Assembly (NCBI GenBank): GCA_964017235.1
Contig: OZ024933.1
Location: 61,486,255 to 61,550,254, forward strand
Length of the DNA: 64,000 bases
From: Sabellastarte sp. h YS-2021
Taxonomy: Eukaryota > Annelida > Polychaeta > Sabellida > Sabellidae
Direction: 5' to 3'
The notes beneath the pieces were generated by a model. That model was not told the origin of the DNA. It made no database searches and saw only the letters and a program-made list of their open reading frames with translations. The translations under genes and the position numbers were made by a program. Below, in pieces: positions 35,281 to 46,228 of the stretch (position 1 is the stretch's first letter; each line of letters begins with the position of its first letter).

Positions 35281-35749
35281 AGGTCTCCATTGGCTGTGTA
35301 ATTTTGGAACCAAGAAAGGTCAGCTGAAGAAGCCCAGAGATTTTGAACTGGCTTGACTGCATCTTGTCTTGGTTCCCAAAAAGGATTTAGTCTAGATCCT
35401 ACAGGCAGATTGTGTTCCACATTTGGGACATTTGGAAGTCTGACAAACATTTCCGGTCCCTCCGGACACCAGTCCGGTCTAGTGACAATGATCCAAGTTA
35501 ACAGTCTCTCTGTTCTTGTTGTGGTCCGGTCAACTTTTCACCTTTACACTCTTTGCCCCACACCAGCTGCCTGCAAGACGTGATGAAAACTTGTTTGACT
35601 GTAGACTACCTTTCCTATTTTTCCAGTCAAGCCCAGAACCGAGTACAGGCTGTAAGAGGTGTGATAAGGCAAGGTTGCCTGATAGTAGCTTTGGAAATTG
35701 CCATATCAAGACCACTGATTGGTCTAAGAATTTTCTGAAACCAAAATGA

Positions 35750-36470
35750 CCTTGGGCAACTCTGTCAGGTACCAGGTCTCTGTAACCGGTAATTTCCTGT
35801 AACCAGTAATTCTCTGTAACCGGCAAACTGGTAGGCTGGAGTCACCCCTGAATTTAGACAGCTACTGGTCTATATTTAGCTAGTAGGTTTAAGTAATTCT
35901 TGTAAATGCTTCCACATCTACCTGAAGAGTTGAATGGATTAGGTGGGTAGACTCTGTAACCGGTTTTGGTGAAGCAAGGTTGTATAGCCGGTACCTTGTC
36001 GGCAGGCTTTGCAACCAGTGGTTGAGGTGATCACTCTGCAACCGGTTTTGGTGAAAATAAGGCTGTATTATAAGCCGGTAAACTGGTCTGGTGACTTGAA
36101 GACTCTGTAACCAGTCAGTTGAAGCCATATTTGTAGATACTTGCTGTCTACCTGCCCCAGAATCAACGCAGAGTTGAATGGACTGGGTCGGATGACTCTG
36201 TAACCAGTTGGGGGGGGGGGGGGGGTCGGGTAAGCTGTACCAAGGCTGTGTAGCCGATACCTGGTCAGTACACTCTGTAACCAGTTGTTGAAGCAACTGT
36301 ACGAGGCTGTGTAGCCGGTCGGTATACTCTGTAACCAGTTGTTGAAGCAAGTGTACAAGGCTGTGTAGCCAGTACCAGTCGGTACACTCTGTAAACAGTT
36401 GTTGAAGCAAATGTACAAGGCTGTGTAGCCAGTACCAGTCAGTACACTCTGTAAATAGTTGCTAAAGCAA
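35750..36470 (-). repeat. Microrepeat array in the gag region of DIRS-C
   Basis: Repeats of about 60 bp with gtaaccagttgttgaagcaa and ggctgtgtagccggtacc phrases fill the place where gag would be expected. A run of about 17 G lies at 36210-36226. Short minus-strand open frames rich in Leu/Gln/Ser repeats are by-products. Confidence 0.75.
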
Positions 36471-36599
36471 TTTTACAACTATCTTTTGTGATTAATTCAG
36501 CTTGCTGTAGGTTTCCTCCATTAATTAATTTAATTTAATTAATTTAAGTATTTCTTTAATCCCACGTCTTACTTGTAGATTTGACAGTTGCTGGGAAAG

Positions 36600-37440
36600 C
36601 CCTTGTGAGCTATTTTTAGAAGCACTTGTTGTTCGGTGTGTCACGTGACCTGCTTGCTGGTCAGAAAGACACGTGATTGGCTGATTGGAGCTCGTCAGTT
36701 GTCACGTTCTTTTGTGATACTTAAACATGCAAATGCGCAGTATTCTGCTCATCCACAAACCCCACTACCGACAACGAAGGCCGGTCCATGAGAGAGGGAC
36801 TGGTATCTCAGTAGACGTGAAGTTGTGAAGAACGCAGTTCCGACCTTCCTGGTCGATGAAAACACGTGACCAGATTCGTGATTTGGTCGGAAGGACACGC
36901 GATTGGCTAACTGGAGATGACGTCAGTATTTGCGTTCTTTGTGCGATGCTTTACTAGCAACTTTACAGTCCGCAAAACCCCACTACCGACAACAAGGCCG
37001 GGTCTGCAAAGCAGGGACTGTAATCACAGTAGACGTGAGTTCTGAAGAACGCACTTCCGACCTTCCTGGTCGGTGAAAACACGTGACCAGCTTCGGGATT
37101 TGGTAGGAAGGACACGCGACTGGCTGACTGGATATGACGTCAGAGGTCACGTTCTTTTGAGCTGGCCGGCCGGCTGATGCTTTTAAAGCAGAGAAGCCTG
37201 GACCGGTGCGCTCTGTAGATGTGTAGATGAAATTCCTTCCTTCTTTTCAGCCGGCTGTGCACTCAAACCAGTGTCCTGGCCATCCACTGCCCTTATTGCC
37301 GACACACGTGCCGGATCCACAAGGGTGGGACTGAGAGTGAAATTCCTTCTATGTCGTAGATATGAAGTTTTGATGAAAAACACTAAATACTCGAGCTAGG
37401 CTGGTGTGACTGATGCTTTACAGCAGAGAAGTCGGTACCA
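36600..37440 (-). repeat. Three about 220-bp repeats in the 5' part of DIRS-C
   Basis: The phrase ggacacgcgattggctaact-type is found at about 36668, 36893 and 37108, each time after cacgtgacc and before tgacgtca, with cccactaccgacaac and ttccgaccttcctggtcg repeated between them. Direct repeats in the 5' untranslated part, possibly containing the promoter (CRE-like tgacgtca motifs). Confidence 0.6.
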
Positions 37441-38435
37441 GTGCGCTCTGAAGAATCTGAAGAATGCATCTCTTGCTTGGGGAATTCCTTCTATTTACAG
37501 TGTTCAAAACTACGTAGATTGAAGTTCCCCGTGATTTCTATTGGTAGTACTAGAAAAGACGTTTCTATGGTGACTGTAGCCTCAAACAAAAGACACGGAT
37601 AAAAATACCTGTAAGCAGTATATCCATAATTCCTCAATATTGTCGATCTGCCCCTAACAACACAAAGGTTGAATGGGAGGAAACTAGTAAATGGCTGCTT
37701 TTATATTTCGCGTCGTAACTGCCCTATCATCAACACTAAATTGAGTCAGCTAGGGAGCGTTTCCAGCAGATTTAATAATGTATATCCGTGCTTGAGATGT
37801 AGATAACACTTTTAAACTAAAATATTTGCAATTCAGGTGAAAAATCCATCATAATGCACACTTTTCCTTAAAATATCTGGAGATTGTTGAAAACACGTTC
37901 GCACAGTACACGCGCCAAACGAAAAAGATGCTGACGTCATGTTGTCTAGACAGGAAGTAAATACCATGCGCCACCTGGCGAATGCACAGTACTGTGACCG
38001 GCCAGCCGGTGGAAACACAGGACGTCTTTTTCTGGCGTTTGGCGGGCTGGTCTGCGCCGACCGGAGTTAGCAATTGTCCATGTCCATTGGATAGGATGTA
38101 TTAACGCAATAAAATCAATTTTTATAACTTAATATCTTACCTAACAGACAGGGGAGTCCCACCCTCCATCCCCCTTTTGTAATCTTATTGGAGGCTGTTT
38201 AAAGGTGAACCTTTCAAACAAAAATGGGAAGTTGCGTCATAGCCACCTGGCGAGTATGAGAGGCACTACCCCCTGGTGAGTAGAGGAGTAAATGGGAACC
38301 AGACTGGCTGGAGGAGACTTGGGATGCCTTTTTCTGATGTTTGGCATGACCAGCTTGCGTGGGACCTATGGCATTGGTCTGATAAATAAGATATTAATTT
38401 TTAAAAATTGAATTTCCTTATTAAATTTTCTAAAT

Positions 38436-38895
38436 AATTAGTCAGGGTTTAAACTTAGTAAAAATAGTTTTATTTTTTTTATCATAAATAGCAGTTCTGC
38501 AAATACTGTCAGATAATTTGACATAAAACAAACCATTTTATATAAATGTTAAGAGAAAATGAAAGTAGAAAATGCATGGCAATAAGTTTATAAAATAGCG
38601 ATGAATATTTAAATAATTGTCATACAATAGAGAAATAAATTTATCAGTGTAAAAAATAAAGAAGGGGGTGGGGGGTGGGTCAAAATATTCATGAAAAGAG
38701 TAATGATTTAAGAGTATGCACATACTAAAATAACAACTCGAGTGTGATCAATGATGATCCCTGGTCAGCATATGTATGGCTGTATCTTTGAATCAAACTC
38801 ATGAAACATGAGTGAAATACTTTTGGCCTCCTCTATTGTGCCCACACCGTTAATACAGACACAGAGCATAACTTTGAATATCTACTTTTCTCCAG
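38436..38895. other. Remaining lyase intron sequence
   Basis: AT-rich. It ends in a pyrimidine tract tatctacttttctccag that forms the acceptor of the last lyase exon. Nothing else seen. Confidence 0.6.
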
Positions 38896-39068
38896 GAACA
38901 AAGAAAATGTACAGCTTTTTGAGGAGGACCCTGAAGATCCCTTTCTACTGTGGAACCTCCCCACTTGATGTGTCTCTGCAGAAAATTCATGATTCCATCA
39001 AGACACAAAACATTGACACTGTAGTTGAAGAATTGTTAGAAAAAGTGTGTTCAGTTTCAGAGCTCTAA
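38896..39068 (+). CDS. Aromatic amino acid ammonia-lyase, last exon
   Basis: The acceptor is cttttctccag at 38885-38895. The exon continues the split Gly codon and reads TKKMYSFLRRTLKIPFYCGTS..., ending VCSVSEL and a stop at 39066-39068. This matches the C-terminal PAL segment (YPFVREELGTGLLTG... in plants). With the upstream exons the CDS totals 1914 bp, 637 residues. In-frame joining across an 11-kb intron containing two retrotransposons is the main support that the gene is intact. Confidence 0.87.
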
Positions 39069-40079
39069 AAATGTCGATTGTCTTGTGTGATTTGGTGCAT
39101 GCTACTCATTCACTGGAGTGATGTAATGTAGCTTGAATTACAAAGCAGAAAATATGATTTTCTAGAGTGACGTTTTGATTTTTACCCCACAGCTGGTATT
39201 ATTAAGTTAACCTGGATTTTGTAATGCAAATTTAAAATGGTTGGGTCTGTCTTCACAGGAAAATTATGATGTTTAATTCACATGAATGAGATGTAAATTA
39301 GTTGCCATTCAGTAGCCAAGGCTATTTGTTATAGCTCACTCATATACAGGAGTATAACACTGCTGTACCCTGACTATTCATGAGGTCATAGTTATATTAG
39401 CTACTGAAGCACATACACTGAAGCACTGCCAACAAGATATACGTCAAGTAGCAAACATAAAATTTGTTAAGCGAAAAGGTCATCATAGGTAACATTAAAG
39501 CAATAAATTATATACTACCGTTATCTCCTTGCAAATACCGTAACACACAAGTAGAACACTGTGGTGGATTATGGTGAAAATGTTAAGACTTGATACTTCA
39601 TAATTTAATTTATTATTTCAACCAAAGTTCCGCAGCATATTCCTTTGATGTTATAATGTACCATTCTGCATTTTAGTTTTAAGGGGTAGTCTTTTGAAGT
39701 TAACAAAATGACAGCTACAGTCCAAGGTCTGGTGGAAAAAAATCTCTTACTTGTATTCACTATGTTAGGAAAATTTACATTTGTGTTTTTCTACCATATT
39801 TATGTGTTAATATAAAAGTAGCTGTAGTTATAGTAATATAGGATATATATTTAACATAGCAGAACTCTGTATTTATAGGTAACTTTTTTGCGCAAGGTGG
39901 AATGGATATTTACTAGTTTAATGTGCTTTTTTACTGTAAAAGCTGTTTTGGCTAAATTATATTTTTTGGAAAGTGTAAATCAATGTGATTGACTGAATAA
40001 AAATATTAATAGCTTTAGTACACTATGCACCAAAATTATTCCATTTCCATTTTGAGTCAGTGCATAACCAAAACAACTT
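39069..40079 (+). other. Putative 3' UTR of the lyase and short spacer
   Basis: No coding motif. Candidate polyadenylation signals AATAAA occur at 39503-39508 and 39996-40001. DIRS-D starts about 80 bp after the second. Confidence 0.45.
39996..40001 (+). promoter_or_regulatory. Candidate polyadenylation signal of the lyase
   Basis: AATAAA in gactgaataaaaatatt, giving a 3' UTR of about 0.95 kb. An earlier AATAAA is at 39503. Confidence 0.4.
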
Positions 40080-40337
40080 GAAAAATTTTGTTGTAATTTT
40101 AATTTTTATTAGATAAATACTTACCATTTCCTGACCATTGCTATATGTTGGTGCCATCCAACTCACTGGCCAACGTTGAGAAACGTTTTAAGAAACCTTA
40201 AGAGGCCAGTGAGTGAGTGTGAACTAGCATGTCCCCCTAGTGGTCATGTGACCACGCTAGTAAACAACCTTCATTATTTTTGTTGCAGAAAATACTCCCC
40301 TAGTACTGAATCTGCGGGGAGGTAGGGGGGGACTATC

Positions 40338-40440
40338 CTGGTCAGGAAATGGTAAGTATTTATCTAATAAAAATTAAAATTACAACAAAATTTTTCAATT
40401 TTATTGCGAAAAATACACTTACCATTTCCTGACCATTGCT
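40338..40440 (-). repeat. Internal complementary region of DIRS-D
   Basis: tcaggaaatggtaagtattt, AT-rich stretch, attttattgcg, aatacacttaccatttcctg. The left half is the reverse complement of the left terminus, the right half that of the right terminus. Confidence 0.85.
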
Positions 40441-41329
40441 GAATGCAGCCTTCATGGAAGGAGGGCAGTACTAGAATATAAAGACCCAGTACACCACTCT
40501 GCACAGCTATCATACACAGCACAAGCCTATAGGCATTCAGATCCAAACTCACCTCCCAGATGAGGCAGTGGAACTGTTGAGCACTACAAAACAAACAGCC
40601 TTGTTGTTGTTGTTGTTGTAGGAAGTAATCATTACAGAGATTCACTACCTAGCCTACAACTAAAACATTATGAGAAGTTTACATTGAAATTTACATGCAT
40701 ACAACAACATATAAACTTCCAACAGTCACCACATACCATACAGATCCCCTAAATCATAGTATGTAGTTGAAGTTCTCACAAATTGACAGTTATTGCCACA
40801 GTTGAATGCTGTATCTAGACAAACATCCAACACCCACACAGGTGATACAAATATTAGAAGTGTCATCAGCATATTGTGTAATTCCAAGTCTGAATGAAGT
40901 CAACAAATCTGCCTAATATAAAAACAGATAGTATGACAGACATACAGCTGCAAATGCATACTAAAGTATCAATATAAGTATCACGCATATACTTATAAGA
41001 TAACAAACTGTAGGACACAATAGCAAAGTCTGACCACAAGCAAACCACGCAGGTGGGACTGAAAATTGGTAAAAAAGTTATGGTTTCCAGTAACATGCAT
41101 CTAAAAATTCATATACAGAAACACTATCCTAAAACCTAAAGATTCTTGCTTTGACTCGCTGCTGTTGAGAGTCAGAATTTGACTTCTCCTCAGTCAAAAA
41201 GATAGTCTGCCTACAGCAAGATAAGATAGTTGACCTGAAAATATCTGCTGTAAAGCCTCCCAACTAGGCACAGACAAGACATAAAAATTCCTCATTGAAT
41301 CCTTTGTCCCAAGTAAAAGTATTTCAAAA

Positions 41330-41760
41330 CCTCACAAGACAAAGAGGTCTATCTTGAGTAAAACTGCTGTCCCAGTGATTGAGAGCTGGCATATCGACCG
41401 GCTTGACTGAAGTAGGCCCATCCGAAGCCAACTGATTCTTGGCTAACAAATGGTCAGAGCCACTTGTGAGCAATACTCATTTAAAGTAAGGGAAGACAAT
41501 GCTAACGAGAATACCCTTCTTCCTTTGCCTAATGCCAAAGTCAAAAGAAAGACCGTCTTGAAAGTTAATAACCTCCAAGAAATCTTCCCCAAAGGCTCAA
41601 AAGACTGTCTGGTGAGACCAAACAAGACCAGAGACAAAAGGTAAAGAAGGCTTAACCTATTGGCTACTGGATTGTCTCTATAGAAATATGTCAACAATCT
41701 ATACAGCTGAAGAGTTCTAGAGACTCATTTCCCTTCAAGGAAAGCAATCTACCATTGTTA
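41330..41760 (-). pseudogene. Tyrosine recombinase relic of DIRS-D
   Basis: An 84-codon open piece contains FEPLGKISWRLLTFKTVFLLTLALGK followed by GRR, matching the segment before and at the catalytic Arg in DIRS-E (HLTLKTAFLLALASSKRRSE). The conserved SEIHA part is lost. Surrounding frames are broken. Confidence 0.75.
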
Positions 41761-42810
41761 TTCTGTAACCAGCAATAGTAGATGGCTTAAGATTCTTTTC
41801 CTTAAAGAAATAATTAAGGAAATTTGCTACATCTAGAAAAGTAGAATCTGAGAAGTTCACCACAAAGAAGCCTCAGATGTGCATAGATCTACCAGGTCCC
41901 ACAACCAAGAACATCCACCATGACCATCATGATTCAATCATGATGAATCTGCACCTGAAGGTGGGCATCTTCCAAATCACCTGAAGAATCCTTGGCTATC
42001 CTGGTGCAACCATGATGATTGTGCACCTGTAGGTGATCATATTGAATCACCTGAGGAATGAGAGCCACTGGAACAAACACAAAGCTGTCCAGATCCTCCC
42101 AAGAAATGATTAAAGCACCTGTTCCCCAAGCCCCACAGTCTAAGAAAGGAAGCTTAAGATTCAGGATGTTGGATACTAATGGCAGAATGATTGAACCCAC
42201 CTGCAAGGGAAGCCCTAAAAGGAACCTTTGTGGAACAGATACACCAGATCCCAAAAATAAGACATCCCTAGCCACTCTGCTGCAATCCAGATGATTCTGC
42301 ACCTAAATCTTGGAGTAGCCCTTCTTAATAGCTACAAAAAGAATTTTCTTGCCTTTCCTGAGATCTTTGACTTATCAAGATAACCTCTCAAGGCTCTCAC
42401 TGAACAAAGAAACTTATCTGGCACCAAAGCATAATCTAAAGAAGGTTTCAAAGCAGGAATGACTACAGGTTGAAAATCAAAGGAGCCTTAGAAGCCAAAT
42501 GATTCACCTGTATCACCTGAATCAAGGTCACAGGACCAAACAAACTGTCCAGTCCATCCCAAGAAAAGTTGAAAAAGACAAGCTTGTGGTTCAAACTAGT
42601 TGCAAAACAAATCCATCATTGGTGATTGTAATCAAAGACAGATTTGATTGAACACCTGAATCAGAATAGAAGATTCAAAAGTCATCCAAAACACATTCAC
42701 TTTGAATCAACTTGACTCTCATGAACAAAGAATTTGTTGGAATATTTGTATACCCTGGGAAGTGATATGCCTGAATCTGAACCCATGGCATTCGTGCAAG
42801 GAATGATTCT

Positions 42811-43167
42811 TCAGATAAGGAAACACATTCCTGAAAGTGGGTACCTCCCTACCTGTTCAGATAGGAAACCACTGAAGAAATATCTGGGGAAATCAACAGA
42901 TTCAGAATCCGAATCAGACCTCCAAATGATTCTAAAGGTAGTAGCCCTGTTAATGTGGAGTCTTGACCCCTCATGATACAACAGACCACTGGCTGTTTGA
43001 TGCCATAATTGTGCATCCCAACCCTTAAAGAAAGCATCTAATAACAGAAGGAGATTGTGCTCCTTCTGATGAAGTAAAGGGAGCTCCTGCAAATTTGAAA
43101 AGTCGTTCCACCACTGAAGAGGATCCCTGAAAACCGCCACCAAAGAAATGGCTTCCTTAGAAACCAT
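42811..43167 (-). pseudogene. RNase H relic of DIRS-D
   Basis: The piece LQWWNDFSNLQ ... LLLLDAFFKGWDAQLWHQTA ... EGSRLHINR follows the RNase H pattern of DIRS-E (LDWWQNPSN ... LFTDASNEGWGAHLDQN). It ends before the second acidic residue. Divergent and inactive. Confidence 0.65.
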
Positions 43168-43259
43168 TAGCCGGAGAAGAAGCTTTGCTATGAGTAAAGA
43201 TGTACCCTAAGGTGGAATCTGCAATCCAAACTAAAAATCCTGGTACTTTAGACAAGATG

Positions 43260-43287
<28 letters not shown>
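43260..43287. repeat. T28 homopolymer
   Basis: A run of 28 T followed by ataagctggcgacaccc. It could be the poly-A tail of a minus-strand insertion, but no body was recognised. Confidence 0.7.
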
Positions 43288-43291
<4 letters not shown>

Positions 43292-44069
43292 GCTGGCGAC
43301 ACCCAATGCCTTCTACTGCAGCCATCAGGTTCACTATCCGTTGATGTAATAGTAAAGTCGAAAATAAACCATTTCCAAGAGCAAGGCAATGAAATGGTCT
43401 ATATAGTGGTAAATCAAGATGCGTTCTTATAGATCCCACAGACTCACCATGTACTAACACAGCAAACAGGCTGTGAACCGGTGTGAATTGTCATCAACAC
43501 TGAAGTGAAGATAAAATTCGCGTGAATCCGGCTACGAAAGAATGCAACTGCAAGGAAACATGAACCTACCTCCATTCACTTACTAGAAACAAAGGCGAAT
43601 ATTGTAACATTGTGAAATTAAGGTACATGTAAAAGCTTATTTACCTGACCTCAACTATTAGTGGTAGCCATCTCCTCCCAGCTTATCACAACCGATAAAC
43701 TGTAAAATTGCAGCGATATCACCATCTTACTGGTGTTATCGCCCTTTTGTCGATCATTTCATAAACAGCTTTTATGAACACTGTTGTCTCTCGCATTTTA
43801 TATATATATTTTTGAAAGACATGTCCACAACTGTTTTAGGAAAATGGCTAAGTACTCCTTCCTGCTACTCTCGCTTCTGTGAAAGTAAAGTATGCTTGAA
43901 AAAATTATCCTCTTACTATCTTAAGATGTAAGGTACAGAATATCTTCCAATACTGGACAAACATACCACCTAAAGATTAGTCCTAACACCTCTAAGTCCT
44001 ACAGAGGAGAGTTTTGAAACAGTATATCAGCTATCCACCCTAGCCTGAATCATCCTCCTGGCGTTCTCC

Positions 44070-44215
44070 GTGGTGTTCGACCCCTGTTATGTCCCTGGAC
44101 ACAGAATTTTGTTGACTGCTTTTTGTTTTGTTGCGCCTTAGAGTCCTCTTGTTTGGGGAGATTAAGCGCTATAAAAGTCCAATTAGAATTAGAATTAGAA
44201 TTAGAATAAGAGGAT
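44070..44215 (+). mobile_element. SINE or LINE 3' fragment with (aattag)n tail
   Basis: A B-box-like ggtgttcgacccctg at 44072-44086, then gattaagcgctataaaagtc and four copies of the hexamer aattag. The gcgctataaaag plus short-repeat tail is typical of animal SINE/LINE 3' ends. It lies inside DIRS-D. Confidence 0.5.
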
Positions 44216-44552
44216 TAATTATCATAATAGGGATAAAATAACTGCCCTGGGGCACTTATCCCAATACTAGCCATGTGTAGGAGTTTGCTCCTTCCTAGAC
44301 ATAAGAATCACTATACACCCAAGATCACAAAATGAAGTTTCCCTGGGCATCTTGACCATGTGTCCAACAGGAAAAAGTCATTAAGAGTGAAAAAAGCACT
44401 TCTTATTCTACCAAAATTATCTAAGAGATAACATGAAGAAAAGTAAGATTTGTAACACTGCACAAAAAACATACAGGATCATTGAGGACTGTAATTGCAA
44501 TTACTGTACACACAGTCCAAAGCATTACTAGACATTCTATGAGATCCTGTTA

Positions 44553-44706
44553 ATCCTTCAAAGTCAAAGTTAGGGTTTAACGTCCCGTTCAACAGCCAGG
44601 GTCATATTGGGACAGGTCCTCAGCATTGTCACTTGTAGGACTGGAACCCACAGAGGTGACAGCCTATGATTATATGCCAAACTTGCTAACCACTAGGCCA
44701 CCTTAA
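44553..44706 (-). mobile_element. tRNA-derived SINE
   Basis: On the minus strand it starts aaggtggcctagtggttagc (tRNA A box, tggcctagtgg), and 44 nt later has a B box ggttccagtcc. A conserved SINE body tttgttgaacgggacgttaa-type sequence follows. It lies inside the decayed DIRS-D. Confidence 0.7.
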
Positions 44707-45770
44707 ATTCTTGAAGACCTCCTGCTAGATAACTCCAAATTATTATGTTGACATGATTATGCTGCAAGTTCTATGTACCGGTGCCGGTTTCCAGCAGAAA
44801 CCCTGCATTACACCACAGAATGAAAGCTAACTTCTGAGATGAAATACAACTCCGGTCATCTGACAACCCGATTTCAGACCTTTTGGGAGGTATGGAAACT
44901 CGATTGTCTTCGGATGACGTCATGCAGGTATTTTCCTCCGTGAAAGTTCCGACTGAACTTCACCGGAAAAATTTATCGCAGAGAAAGCCCAGACCTGTAC
45001 TCGGAACTTCTCCACGATGATGCATCCAACGGAAAATTAAGATGTCTGCCTCCATGGGGAATTCCTTCTTGTCGTTCTATTCGACTGAGACGTACGTACT
45101 GAAGAAAAGCTTCCAAACGACTATCTATTAGAACCCGACGTATGATCAGGTTTAATGACAGTCGAATATTCTGTTTTTCATGGCGACTTCCTTGGTTGCC
45201 TAGCAACCTGTAAACTGTCCCTGTCGGAGCTAGTAAGACTGCCGACAGTTTCAGTGTTTTATTGTAGCAATTGTAGATCTTCAATCTAGTGGAAAAAATG
45301 CATAAAAATAAAAGAACTTGTCCCATTCTCGTGTAACACGTGCCTTTAGAAGAATAAATTGTATTCTGAATTGAAGAAACAATGCCGCCATCTTAAATAG
45401 TCTTCCTCAATCCGCCATAAAATGGCCACAAAAGCACTTTTCCTGTGTGCTTTTTAAAATTTTGTCCTGAGAAGACATTGTCAACACAGATGTCTAACCA
45501 CAGAACTCAAAAAAAAACACACGAAGTCCATAAAACTTAACAAAAATCCGAATTGAAAATAACACATCCACACTCTAGGATGGCCAACAAAAATAATGAA
45601 GGTTGTTTACTAGCGTGGTCACATGACCACTAGGGGGACATGCTAGTTCACACTCACTCACTGGCCTCTTAAGGTTTCTTAAAACGTTTCTCAACGTTGG
45701 CCAGTGAGTTGGATGGCACCAACATATAGCAATGGTCAGGAAATGGTAAGTGTATTTTTCGCAATAAAAA

Positions 45771-46228
45771 ATCCTTCACTTTTACCATCATATAATTCTG
45801 AACTGCCAGTTATAATTTGTTAAAGTGTTAATATTAATTTTATTGTACTGAAAAGGAGACTGGGTTACTTTCACTGGTTTTTTTTCAGTTCATTTGTCAA
45901 CTAGAACATTGCAAAATTTAATTCTGGGAGGTTTATGATTCTCCAGATTAACCAAGCATTTAGGTAATGTATGTTTAAAATACTGGGTTATGATAAAGAC
46001 TGGGTTTTTCTTACAATAAAAGTGCACATGCATTGGTTTGTTAATTTTCAACATATATCCTGTTCTGCTGTTAACAATTTAAGAGTGAGGAAATTTGTTG
46101 AGCTTTACATGCAAGCCCCCTGAGCAAGCATGGACATTGTATGTGTATCTAACTGTGGTGTACAAGAAAAAGGTGACAAAATACCTCCCTTTCATGGCCA
46201 AAACCAAGGTTAGATTTTGAGAAAAGAG
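45771..46228. other. Unassigned AT-rich sequence
   Basis: No gene or repeat terminus that I can support. Confidence 0.4.

Larger units (their letters stand above)
31989..38115 (-). mobile_element. DIRS-C retrotransposon (minus), nested in DIRS-B
   Basis: The left terminus (3' end) starts gcaaatttaataagtaaatt at 31989. The right terminus (5' end) stops at cgcaataaaat, 38105-38115. Inverted repeats of about 200 bp share gccaaacgccagaaaaagac, gccaggtggcgcatggtatt and cttcctgtctagacaac. The internal complementary region at 32268-32350 joins the reverse complements of both termini. Minus-strand order is 5' region, RT, RNase H, recombinase, junction. Reading frames are broken. It lies inside the internal complementary region of DIRS-B and antisense to the lyase gene. 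Confidence 0.85.
27912..38430 (+). mobile_element. DIRS-B retrotransposon (plus), interrupted by DIRS-C
   Basis: The left inverted repeat (27912 to about 28110) starts attttattgcattaatatg and includes gccaaacttcagaaaaagat and ccaggtggctatg. The right inverted repeat (38116-38430) carries the reverse of the same blocks (tttttctgatgtttggc, cagccacctggcg-like). Between them lie gag, RT, RNase H and a short recombinase relic, all broken. The internal complementary region starts at about 31963 and is split by DIRS-C. The element begins 48 bp after the lyase exon and lies wholly in the intron, in sense orientation with the gene. Confidence 0.8.
40080..45770 (-). mobile_element. DIRS-D retrotransposon, decayed
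   Basis: The left inverted repeat (40080-40290) and right one (45595-45770) are reverse complements over about 170 bp, sharing ggtggcaccaacatatagca-type sequence, ggccagtgagttggatgg and ctagtggtcatgtgacc. The internal complementary region at 40338-40440 joins both termini around attttattgcg (40398-40408). The interior has only broken recombinase and RNase H relics, two SINE-type insertions and a T-run. No gag or RT frame is readable. Confidence 0.85.

Noticed and set aside
35889-36418. Minus-strand frames with LLQQLVTECTD-type repeats
   Set aside because: They are by-products of the 60-bp microrepeat array in DIRS-C.
38808-38895. Continuation of the last lyase exon upstream to the ATG at 38808
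   Set aside because: The acceptor cttttctccag at 38885-38895 gives the correct phase with exon 27603-27864; upstream residues do not match the family.
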